Shown: piece by piece, positions 1 through 11,300 of the stretch
How the letters are laid out: each line of letters opens with the position of its first letter
How positions within the stretch are numbered: position 1 is the stretch's first letter
Source: Amphimedon queenslandica
Taxonomy: Eukaryota > Porifera > Demospongiae > Haplosclerida > Niphatidae
Direction: 5' to 3'
Length of the DNA: 30,754 nucleotides
Assembly (NCBI RefSeq): GCF_000090795.2
Contig: NW_003546279.1
Location: forward strand, 13,527-44,280
The notes under the pieces: model-generated
What the model was told of the DNA's origin: nothing
The model's input: the letters and a program-made list of their open reading frames with translations, nothing else
Database searches by the model: none
Made by a program: the position numbers and the translations under genes

Positions 1-21
1 TTGTTTTGTAATGGTGCATAC

Positions 22-1050
22 CTTGAGGTGATAAAGTTTGTGAAGATGAATTAGTAGCAACTGCTGCATCAGAAGGAGATGTGCCTATGAAATGAAAATA
101 AAATTTATTTTATTGATATGTTCCAGATTGTGCATTACTTGGTATCTTAGTTTTATTAGTATATGTATTAATACCGTATCATCAACATTTTATTACCTTG
201 TAGAACTACATGGTCTTTAATAGTCTCTGGAACTACTCCAACTTCAGGAGTAGGAAAATATTTACCTAAATGCAAAATTGTTAATTAACACAACATTAAG
301 AATGCACAGTGGTTATTATCATTATTATCATACTCACTAATATCATCCAGTATAGTTTGTCCTAGTGATACATTAGTGCTTATTGTACACAACACTTTAG
401 CAAATGTATGTAAACTGTTGGGATCAGTTTGAACAGCTTCTTTGACAGCAGTTAATAGAGTCTCACGTTGATTAGGAATAGAGGGACTAGCTGACACCAC
501 TCTACTAACTGCTTCTTGTGTTAACATATGCTCGGCATAAAGTAACCAAGCAATACCAACAGAATCACAAAGAGACTGAGACAGGACAGTACGACGATTT
601 TTAAAAATATCAATAAGAAAATGATGTTCTATGAGAGAAAGTACAATGATTATAGCTACATACAGTTATGATTGACTCACTTAACTTCTCAGCTACAGCA
701 GTTTCATTCATACATTGTAGAGCATCTGACAGTGAGTCCAAGTTGGCTCCTCCTCTACTGTCAACATTATCAACTCTACGTAACCAATGGGAGAGGCACT
801 CTGTTTGACAGTGATACACATCTCCACGGTACTTCATTTCAATGGCATCCAGTGTAGTTTTCAGTAGTCCTAGTCTCAGTCCCAGCTCTTGCCACTTTGT
901 TCCTTGAAAGCCACATTTCTTCAATAAGTCAATAACATCAATCAAATCACCAATATCTATATATTACAAGTAAATTGTAACTCAAAATGGCTAAACAATA
1001 CTAGTAGCTCTACCTGTACCTAAACAAGTTTGGCTAGATCTAGTGGCCAT
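22..1050 (-). CDS. Death-domain protein with a second CARD-like helical domain, 5' part (continues off left edge)
   Basis: Five exons can be joined: 1050-1020, 956-681, 628-338, 265-197 and 84-22. All junctions are GT-AG and phase 1, giving about 243 residues before the window ends. The first exon gives a short leader (MATRSSQTCL). Residues about 11-102 form a death domain: a DLIDVIDLLKK first helix, then WQELGLRLGL, C-rich helix 3/4, LSHWLRR and an AVAEKL last helix. This is the classic W..LG..LGL plus L..WL pattern. Exon 3 encodes a second all-helical segment (IFKNRRTVLSQSL, MLTQEAVSRVVS, RETLLTAVKEAV, TFAKVLCTI) that resembles a CARD; this is less certain. The last two exons encode Ser/Thr/Pro-rich linker. 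Death-fold domains act as homotypic adaptors in apoptotic and innate signalling. The partner domains of this protein lie outside the window, so its exact role is unknown. The start codon is chosen because it sits in phase with the next exon; I cannot exclude further upstream exons. Confidence 0.7.
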
Positions 1051-1206
1051 AGTTCCATTAAGGTATTTGTATGGTCTCGAGAACCCAGAATGAGTGGCCT
1101 TGGCCTCCAATCACTAAAAATATGAATTAAAATCTTGTAACAGGGCGAGGTTCACCTAGCCGGGATGAACAATGGGTGGGGCTGTGAATATATCTATACA
1201 GTATTT

Positions 1207-1212
1207 TTTATT
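1207..1212 (-). terminator. Poly(A) signal of the CUL9 gene
   Basis: AATAAA on the minus strand, about 82 bp downstream of the CUL9 stop codon and about 160 bp upstream of the start of the death-domain gene. It is the only canonical hexamer I see in this short intergenic gap. Confidence 0.6.
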
Positions 1213-1293
1213 ATAGATCCTGATAACAAAATTATATTTAGAAAAAAACACAATAATAACTATTGATATAATATTTAAGTTTTGTGAAGATAG

Positions 1294-2328
1294 TTAATAA
1301 GAAAAATCAGAATCAAAATCATTAAAATCATCATAGTCAGAGCCATAACAATAATGATCATCATCATAGTCATCATCATAATAGTCATCGTCACTATCAT
1401 CATCCCACGGATGCCATGAATCAGAATGATGAGAATGGTCATTCCTGTTACTATTAGTATAACAGAGTGACTCATGGAAGCATACCTACTGCTATACTTA
1501 CCAGTGATGAGCTGGGCTAGTATTAATATCTTTTACTTTCTCAGGCAGAACAGGTTCAGGAGCTATGTGACCTAACTTCAAATACTAGCAACAATCAACT
1601 TGCATCTATATATGTTAGATGTCCTACCTGATCAGAGCAAGTCAATAACTTGTTCTTTAGTATAGCTACTCTATTAATCAAACCATCATTCAGTGAGAGG
1701 CGTGTGTCTTTAAGCGATTGAGAAGGAACATGTGAAAATATATTCTCTATTAATACAAACAAAATAATAATATAAAATGATTAGAGGTTACCTAAGGAGC
1801 GTCGAAGAGTTATTACATTAGCTTCAAGGGATGAGGTCAAAAAGCTCACATAAGAGCCACTCTCACTGAAATATTCAACAATACACGAATATAAAAGTAC
1901 CTGTATAAGAATAACACAGTATTAAACACAAAAACAGTATGAATTGCAATCTAAAAAAATTTTGTGGGCAATTTGACCTTTGTAAAAATTAGTTGGCAGC
2001 TATAAACCATGCTTGATACAATGGCAAGCAAAATAGCTCATTGACTGTATAAATACCTTGTAAGATTGCTGTAAGAGAAGACAAGCATCATTCACAGTGG
2101 AGAGAGTCTTCAAAGAAGTTGACTCACTAATCTTTTTTACTTGCAGTTGAAGATTTTGAATAGTTAACTATAAAAAAAGACAGTTTACATCCCACTATGC
2201 TGTACTCACTCATACATGCTTTTGTAATTATACTAAACAACAGATTTAGGTACCTTTGATTTATGGTATCCTACACAACGTTGATTACAGTCAACAAACT
2301 TTTTAGAGTCTTCAACTGATTCATTGAC
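1294..2328 (-). other. CUL9: CUL9 exons 31-36: C-terminal ariadne-like helices and acidic tail
   Basis: Exons: 2328-2254, 2167-2057, 1900-1792, 1746-1628, 1584-1502, 1444-1294. Exon 31 carries KKFVDCNQRCVGYH, aligned with the RFQDYNERCTFHH of human cullin-9. Exons 32-34 give amphipathic helices of the ariadne-domain type. The final exon is read in the frame giving HSHHSDSWHPWDDDSDDDYY and ending DFDSDFSY-stop. This parallels the acidic Asp/Glu/Tyr-rich tail of vertebrate cullin-9. An alternative frame of the same DNA gives a hydrophobic peptide, which I reject because it would need a different acceptor and lacks similarity. The acceptor at 1445-1446 (CAG/G) keeps phase. Confidence 0.8.
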
Positions 2329-5300
2329 CTGTAGTGTGGTTTAATGTTGGATAAAAATATTTTAGTATAATAATTATGTGTAATACTAATACAGTAAGAG
2401 CTGGTATGATATCGTATACTTTGGCAGAGCACTTGAAATAGTCAGTGTGAGTTGGTTGCCAGGAATTCATGCACCTCCAGCAAAAGTGATGTCCACAATT
2501 ACACTTCATACTATAAACAGAAACATCAAAACAATTGTAATATGGAAATCTAGTGTGAAAAACTTGAGGTATATTCAGGGCAAATTTTGGACAATATCAT
2601 GCAGACTATAGCACATGGCCTTTAAGCCTGGTTTACACTTGCCATAAAACGCAACACAATTGAACGCAAAATTAAAATTTGACCAATTTTGCATCAACTT
2701 TAAAGCATTTTTACGCCAAAAGGTCAAATTGCCCATGCACTTTTGACTGTTTTGTCGAATGTAAGCCAGGCTTAGATTTAAGAATGAAAAAGCTTAACGT
2801 AAATATATTAATATTACAAAAAGTAAAATTCAAATCAAAAGTAACTAACTGCAGGCATCCCTCGTTCTTCTCAATCTGTGCATTGCAGCCAGGACATCTC
2901 TTTGATATGATGTTTGCTAAATGCTTAGACCGAGCATCTTCATCCATTCCATCATAAAATCCTCCTAGTCCAATCCACTTTACTAACTGCTCGCATGATA
3001 AAGGCTGGTGTGCCTAAAATACATAAAAATAATTTCAGTCATCTCAAAAAATTATTAAGAAACATATACAGCCAAATTGCTATTGAGAACACTCTAAAAT
3101 AAAGACACCTCTATAATGCAAGGCAGTTACAATACAATATAAATGTGTATTAATGAACCTCTGAAATAAAACGCTTCTTTAATAAGGACATTTTAATTGG
3201 TTCTCAAGGTGTCCAACTGTCTGGAATAGACAGGTTTGACTGTGCCTTGCTGGCTTTATTTAATGTAAGGAATAAGATTTACTTCAGTAAAAGTACATGA
3301 GAGACAAGAGCTCCATCCACACTGACCACAGGTAATGTCTTTGTGCCCATCATCACGATATAGAATACAATCACAACCAGTTGGATTATGACACCATGTG
3401 AGGAACCCATTGGATTCAACATAAGATCTTACCAATGCTTTACCATACTATAATAGAGAAATGAAACAGAGAATGAGTAAAGGAGCAATATTAGATAGAA
3501 TCATACTTCAATAAGGACTTCAGATTCCTTAGTCTTAAGAATTTCCAAAAGTGCCGTTCCTGTCACTTTAGCGTTACACCCACTCACAATACAAGTACAG
3601 GAGAGGGCATGGTTTAGTGACATCACTTGCTCTGTCAAGTAGGTACTCCAGCATGACTAAAAAACACTTACATGTAACAAAGTGGATAAATAACAAAATT
3701 AGCATAACACATTTTTAGAGATGTAGGGAGCTCATACATACATGTACGTGTCAGATATAATTTGTCACAAAATAAACATTAAAAATTTCAGCAGTTTTAT
3801 CAATACCCACTTTGCAGCAGACATGTTTACACCAGAGCCAGTAAGAGGAACTCTCAGATAATTCAGAGAAGCAAACTGGACAAATATCAGGAATGGAGGG
3901 AAGAGGAGGAGGCCCCAACTCTGGAGACACCCCACAACTAATAAAGAGTGATTTCTTATCTTCAAAATATCTCTATGCAATAAAAAACATAAAACTTTCA
4001 GTCAAAAAAGATAACAAATTTTGTGTGCTTGTAAGCTACATATACATGTACATGTAGTTAGTACAAGACATGTCTCACCCTCTCTCTACATGTACCTGTA
4101 GAAAAACATCTTTATTCCAAGATAGTTGACAAAGCATTGCTTCAATAACATCAGAAGGTATCTTCATGACATCAGATAAACTGTCCACCTCTTTATTGAT
4201 CTCAGTCTTAATGTCTTCCATTGTTCTAGTCCTTGTCCCCAATGAAAGATTAACCAGTAGAACCTCATCATCATCCCTTTCATTATCTCCCTCCTTCTTC
4301 TCCTCATCCTTTCTCAGCTTCATTTTCTTTTTTGAGGAGCTTATTAAAGGACTAGAACTACCTCTCTTATGAGGCAGACCATTAGGACTCCTGATATTAG
4401 CCTAGAAACAAAAAGAGAGAGAGAATTATACTTAATAAAAGTTTAAAATTACCAGTTCCTGTGGAGTAACATTAACATGCTTGACCAATACAGTATCAGA
4501 TATATACTCAAGGACATGAGGTGTGCTAGGGTATTGCTTAATGTATCCTCTTGATATCAGTGACTCTATCCTTGACAGTACATTATCATGGCTGCAGTTG
4601 AACCGCTTGTACTTATAAGCAATCCCTACAAACTCTCCTTTTGCAAAACCATTAATAACCTAAAAATGTGTCATTAGACCATACACGTATGTACATGTAA
4701 TTTGATTAATAACAAAATCATTCGTACATGTACATGTACATGTATCTTGTACTAGCCACAAACTACCGTATTGCAGGAAATTTTGGAGGGGCTAAAATTT
4801 GGCAAATTGCTAAATTTTAATTTGGTGAATTTGTGGCCACATGCTATTGAGCATGGGTATAATGGCTCAAACCCGTGGATTTTTATTTTGGCAAATGGCT
4901 ATCAAAATGCCAAATTTAATCCCCTCCAAAATTTCCCACTATACGATAATATGGTTTGAATGCTGAATATTTAAATTAAATGCTTATCTATCAATGACTT
5001 ACAGTAGATATGAGATTATCAGTTGTTAGTGTCTTCTCTTTCTTTAATAATCTAATGATAACTGAATCAATGACTGATCTCCTCCTCTCTATTACAGTAA
5101 TCAAACCAATGCTGTCCTCCATCCACTTAGTTCCATGAACACATACCTAGAAAAGTCAGACATGGAGTCGATTAATTGTACGCAAAAATTTGAATAATAA
5201 TACTATTGCTATTTAATTTAATTATTTAACTACAAATTAGTCATGAGTTTAAAAAACTGGCCATGTAATCAATATTACATGAGAACATGTATAATGAACA

Positions 5301-8300
5301 GGAAAAAAGCTTGGCAAATCCTCTTGTAAACCATTTTCAATGAAATGGCAATGGGCTATAGCCCATTGTCACTGGCCCAAACTTTAAGCACTTAAAAAAT
5401 TCGTAAAAAATTCAATTTGATTGGAATGAGCTCAAAGTCGAAAACAACATATAAGAATATTTATATGTATCAGAAAAAGTTATCAAAATGAAGAATCCTC
5501 TCCTTTTATTTTCAATGAAAATTTGGCTGATGGCCCCATACTATAGTACAGGAACTTTGGCCAGATTTTTGAGCAACTAAAAATCCGTAAAAATCAAATT
5601 TAGATTGGAATCAGCTCAAAATTGCTACACAACATTAAAACAAGTATATGTATCAGAAAAAAATTATAAAAATGGAGTATTCTCTCCTAGTAATTTTTGA
5701 CAAAATATAGTACTTAGGACTAAAGCTCATGGTCCTTGGCCAATTTTTGAACACAAGTTGAAAACTCATATAAATTCCAGTTTTGATTGAAACCAGTGAT
5801 ATATGACATAAGGACATGTACAATAATATGTATCAAAAAATACAATCAAAAATTTAAAATCCTCTCTCAGCCATTTTAAAGACAATAGTTACAATAGATC
5901 TCTTATTATAACTAGTATCATTATTAATTTACTATTGCCCCCAAATAATAATACATCAGACAACATATACTTACATGTATTTTCCCTTTTAATGACTTCA
6001 TAAGCTTTTCATTGATAGTGAATACGGTTGTATGTTTAAAAGTACTAATGGAATGAGAGGATGTGAGAATCTTTTGTCCTTTCTGCATCATCAAAGTGAG
6101 GCCATGATTAACTTCCTTATAAGGTAGTCGGGTGCCTTCAAGCAAATCCAAGTAAGTGAGTTTCTATGAGTCAATGATATTAAACAAGATTAATGTTTAA
6201 AGCATTAAAAATATATTGTACATTATTATAATTTGTTTTGTATCAAATGACATCTACTACAAGTTTAAAGTACAGGCTAAACTTTAATTACGTTATTCTT
6301 ATTAAAATTTAAAAGTACAGTGTATTGCATGACATATACTTACTTCTGCCTTGTTAAACTGCAATAATATGATCATCTGAGTAGTTGATACATCAATGCT
6401 AAGACAATCTTGATAAACAAGAGTAGCAGAACCATATAGGGTCCATGATATCTGACGTAACTTTTCATGTGAATAAAGAGATTTTAATGAACCTAAACAT
6501 CAAAAATAAGAAATAGAATTAAAAACTGAGTAAAGAGATTTGAAAACAAAAAATGAGCTCACTTGATGTATAAAATTTAGTGTAGTCATTGATGAATGTG
6601 TTTAAGGTGTGGTGGGGGAGGGGAAGAGGGAGGGGCTTGTGTTTCAAGGACCATTTGTGTGGTGCTAATAAATTAACAGTAAGTAATTGCTCAGTTCTGT
6701 AATAAGAGAGTCTCTCTGATAATTCTAGTATATCTGAAGAGACTGAAGAAACCTATAGTACAAAAAAGTATCACCACAATAATAATAATAAGACATCATT
6801 TATTTTAATGTTAAAACATGCAATTATTTGGGCTATTATTAAATATAAAAACAAAATATATTATGATAAATCTTTAAAATTTTTCTCGTAACATCATTCA
6901 AGTTATATACTTACCATATTGCCATGTTCACTGGTCAATAATGAGTCAATACTGTCCACAATGTAATCTTGTGTAAATGATTTCATTAATTTCTCTGACT
7001 CTTTAAGATCAATCAACATCTGCCTAATACAATGATAACAATATAGTGAACAGGCTCCAATAATACCAAAACTTACTGAGGATACTGACTAGGAAAGCAA
7101 TTCTCAAGGGCTTCAATGACCTTTAGTTCCATAGCAACTGATAACAAGCGATTTGATAATACACGCTCACTAAAATGTCTCCTAATTATATTACACAATA
7201 CGAAACATAAAGCACACAGAATGTACTAGCTTTCTAAGATTAAAATTAATAGTAAGATACATGTAGTATAAGCAGTTGAGGTATAGCTAAGGAATAATTA
7301 TTAACTAACATAAATTCTCTCCCTAATACGGTATAGGGGTATATTTCACTTGGATATAATTTCACTAATTTCACAGTTAAAAAAAATTTTTATCTATGAA
7401 AATAATTTTTTATCATACTAATAATGGTCAGTAGAAGAAAAAAATTTTCCTTGTGAATAGGTTGCAAGGTGATTTTCATGAAATTTTTTTCCGCGGCCCT
7501 ACATGGTAACTTAAACATACCTGTAAAAGTGCTCAAAGATATTACTGATATCAAGATTGTGAATGAATGCCAGAGTATCAGCAAAAGAGAGGAGTATAGT
7601 CTCCCTGACAGTATCACTGATAGAACTATGAACCAAGGAGTGCTCTTTAATGAGGAGATGATGGAAGCAGAGGGACAGTATCTCACACAACTATAAAGAA
7701 AACAATGAATCTTATTTCAACAAATAAAGTAACATGTATTTTAAAAGTAGAATATAATGACCCAAGACTATCCATTAGACAAGCCTGTAACACTACAAAG
7801 ACAGTTGATAGGTTATGCATGACTCTAACACTTGTCTTTGGTTAGTAATACAGTAACAATGCTTCAAAAACTATACATGTACACCATGCAGATATATAAT
7901 GTACCCACTAGATATTAAGATATTAAGCAGCTACATGTAATTTACAACATTATGACAATTCAAGTACAAGTGCTAGCAGATCATAATATCAACCAAAGAT
8001 GTGCCAACCTTAACACTCTTGACTTCATTTAGAGCTTGAAAGGCAATACAATACCCATCACTGACAGAGAGGAATAATGAGGACTGACTACCAAACAACT
8101 CCCTGGTTCCTTGAATGATCTTATCATACAAGTAAAGTAGATCAGTCATCAAAACAAGAGGAGGTGAAGTGAAGCTTATCCTGTTCAGGACACAAGACAC
8201 TTTTTGACTAACTGCATCCCTCCATGATTTAGCCAATGCATCATTGATTCTTACTAACTCTATAAAAGAAATTAAAATTTGTCTTATTTTCTATTAAAAG

Positions 8301-11300
8301 CATAACATAATGGCATTTACCAATCAATATCATATGCTATTAATTTATTGTTCTTACCAGAAGAATCACCAGTAGCCTCTTGAGTCTTGCTATTACAGAC
8401 ACTGACCAATAATCTACACATTCTCCTGATCTGTGATAATTTAATGAGCACTTCTGCATTCCCTAAAATGCACCACATAACAAGACAATACATCATAATT
8501 TAGACTTACCTGGGACTTTATCAATAAAATGCTCGTGTGTCAGTAATTCCTTATATGGACTGGAGGGAGTCGGGCAATAATTAGAAATGTATTCACTCAA
8601 TAATTTGATCAATACTTGACCCCAGCAGCCTAGTACAAGAGCAATAATTCAATAATAATAATAATACTATAATAATTAAGTACTCACTGCTGCTAGTGAG
8701 ACGAGTAGCTAAAGGATTTAGTAAAGCAGTCTGACAGGCAGTGCCCAGAGCTTGTCTTGAGTGTAGAGTGAACAGGTAGGAATCAGCAAAAGATTGCTCA
8801 TAATTCATGACAGAATTAATCCTAAAGGAAAAGAAAAATTAAAAAGGCGCCGTGATGAAAGTAATAAAGTTGCAGGACGTACACTATGTACAGGAGGAAT
8901 AAAGATTGTAGTTCAATATACATGTAAATCCATGAATTAATGCAAAGCACAGTATCTCCTGAACAATTACAACCAAATAATACAGAAATATTACAAGCAA
9001 TGAAAAGTTCAGATTCTATTACAATTTTCATAATTCTAGACCAAGTAATAAACTGGCTAATCCACTTGCAGTGTGCCTACATGTATACTGTTAATGCTGC
9101 AGAGTGAAGTGTGTCAGAGAACTAAAAATCTGGAGGAACTACTGGGATTGCAAAACAGTGCATTTCTCATGAATCAGTTTTGAAATTGACTACATCAAAT
9201 GACAGCAATGGTCAAAAGAGTTACATTATTGAGGTGCCAGTGAATTAGAAATACACAGAAAAGGTTACACTGACATGACAAGAAATTGCTATAAATCCAA
9301 TCAGCAAAGATCTGAACAAATATTTTGTAAGGAAATTTTTGCCAAAATATATTTCAAGATTTTAGTACCAAAGAAAATGTGTTTGGTTACAAAAGTAAAT
9401 GTGAAGACTTCTTTTTAACTATAGCGTCGTTTAGTGATATAGAGCCCATCCATTAACAAAATCCAATAGTACTATAAAAAATTATGGCTGTACTTTCTAC
9501 ATGAGTTATACCACCAATTACATGTATAAGCTAAAGAGCTACAACTACTTTACCACAATGAATAGATGTAGCAAAAGGAAAGGAATGCATTACCTTTACA
9601 ATAGAACTAGTAAGTTATTATTATACAGTTAAATGAGGGCTCATGTGAACAGAAATTGCTGAGTACCATAGGTTGGGATATAATTACGGCTGCTTATTTT
9701 CGTGATAATAAAAAACTAATTCAAAGATTCAATGAAATACCATGGAAACTAATAGAATGTTGCTATGACAATAAGACCGTGTGTTTACAGTGTTCTATTC
9801 TCAAGCAGCCACAAATACAATGTATATCCTGACCTATAGTAATTGACTCTTAAAATTTTAAAACTTCAAATTAATGCAGGGTTACCTTAACCCATTCAAA
9901 AATTGTACTCGAATTTCATATCAGGACCTACTAATGAAGAGGTGAAGATGGATTTTTATACCCAGTTGATTGTAAAAGGTATCATGGGTTGCACTGGTTC
10001 TATTGTTCTGTGGTTAACAGTGTAAACTGTTAACCACAGTTTCAACCACAATACAGACAAAAGATAATGAAATTTTTATTGAACTATGATGGTTGCAGAT
10101 ATTTAAAAGGAAAGATTGATTTACACTCATATCTGATGAGGATCAAAGCTAAAATGCGCTGTCTCTTTCTCCTTCTTATATTCATGTTTATAATCAAACA
10201 AGAAATATTCTCCATACAATAGTGATCCATGAATTGTCAAGTATCATTCTAATTTCTCCAGTAGGAGCTGGTTTTGTGATACATTCATCAGAAAGCTGCC
10301 TCCTTTGAAGCAAGAGGCCCTGATACTGTTTGAAGTGTGAAATTGTAAGTCAGCCCAGTAAACTACCACTCACACCACAGAAACAATTTAATCAGATTCA
10401 TTAAAACCTTTTCTCAAATTCAATATTCAAAATGATCATGTTGTGCTGGTACATGTACATGCATATTGTATCCAACTACAAGAAAAAGACTCAGAATAGC
10501 AAACAAGAAGATTCATCTACATGTGATATTTTGAGTTTTTCTTGCATTGGCATGCTTAGAGTAATGAGAGCTAAGGATCCCAATCTTTAAATTAGTGCTA
10601 TTACATTGCTAAGCATGAGAATAAATGATTATTTCTTTTTATACATCAATGGATTTAGCTGCATCTCTGCCTTGTATGATGTCACATTTAACCCCACCCA
10701 CCGACAGGAAGTAATATGGCAGAAAGCAAAAAGGATATTTTAAAAAGCTCATATCTCAGTGAATAATTGCTTTTGAACAATGGTAGTTGGTATACATTAT
10801 TACTATGGTCAAGCCATCATATTAAGCCAATAAAATAAATACTTCTACAACAAACAATTGAAAAATCAGCAAAATAAAGCCTAGACTAATTAAAGCTTTA
10901 TACATTGTATGTTATTCAAATACATGACCATAAGTTGCTAGTGCATGATGGGTTTTACAATTACATATTAAAATATCACAATCCTCTACTCCACTCTCTC
11001 AGCTCTTCTAACCTTTCGAAGAGTGCCAGTGGAGATGCTGAAAGTTCCTTCGTCCACAAATGCTGCATTATTTCATAAAATAACTGAGTTCGTTCAGTGA
11101 AAAGACCTCCAAATAATGCCCAACGAGACATCTGCGTACCCTCTACTGATATATCTTTAATCTTTACATTAACACCACCCTAAGAGAGAGAGAAAAATAG
11201 AGAACAATAGAAAGGTAAAAAGAAAGGAATATGAGAGATATTTACTTTGCATGTAGTAGATAGCAAAGCTATTACATGTACATGTAGCTTGGGTACATTG

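Larger units (their letters stand above)
5975..8821 (-). other. CUL9: CUL9 exons 13-22: cullin homology domain
   Basis: Exons: 8821-8688, 8629-8510, 8462-8358, 8259-8009, 7690-7521, 7181-7077, 7023-6915, 6752-6563, 6492-6344, 6163-5975. Exon 13 reads YEQSFADSYL, matching HEQNFADRFL of human cullin-9. Exons 17-18 join to ISNIFEHFYRRHFSERVLSN, the cullin equivalent of FEHFYQHYMADRLL. Exon 20 contains LPHHTLNTFINDYTKFYTS. Exon 21 contains ISWTLYGSATLV and VSTTQMIILLQFNKAE, aligned with LQWTWLGRAEL and VSTVQMWLLLKFNQTE. This is the region that in canonical cullins recruits the RBX RING protein. Phases close at all nine internal junctions. Confidence 0.9.

Noticed and set aside
1275-1475. Hydrophobic 66-residue reading frame on the minus strand
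   Set aside because: It is the wrong frame of the acidic C-terminal CUL9 exon; the acidic frame matches the vertebrate tail and keeps splice phase.
4738-4960. Plus-strand 62-codon frame
   Set aside because: It falls within a MITE with long inverted repeats; no coding signal.
7327-7334. ATACGGTA as the end of another CCGTAT-type element
   Set aside because: No partner terminus was found within a plausible distance.
8822-9031. Minus-strand 69-codon frame in the large intron
   Set aside because: Low-complexity hydrophobic sequence with no similarity and no splice signals that would join it to CUL9.
10980-10984. In-frame TGA after the CUL9 DOC exon, suggesting a gene end or a split gene
   Set aside because: A GTGATA donor lies just before it, and joining to 8821 restores frame and similarity to human cullin-9.
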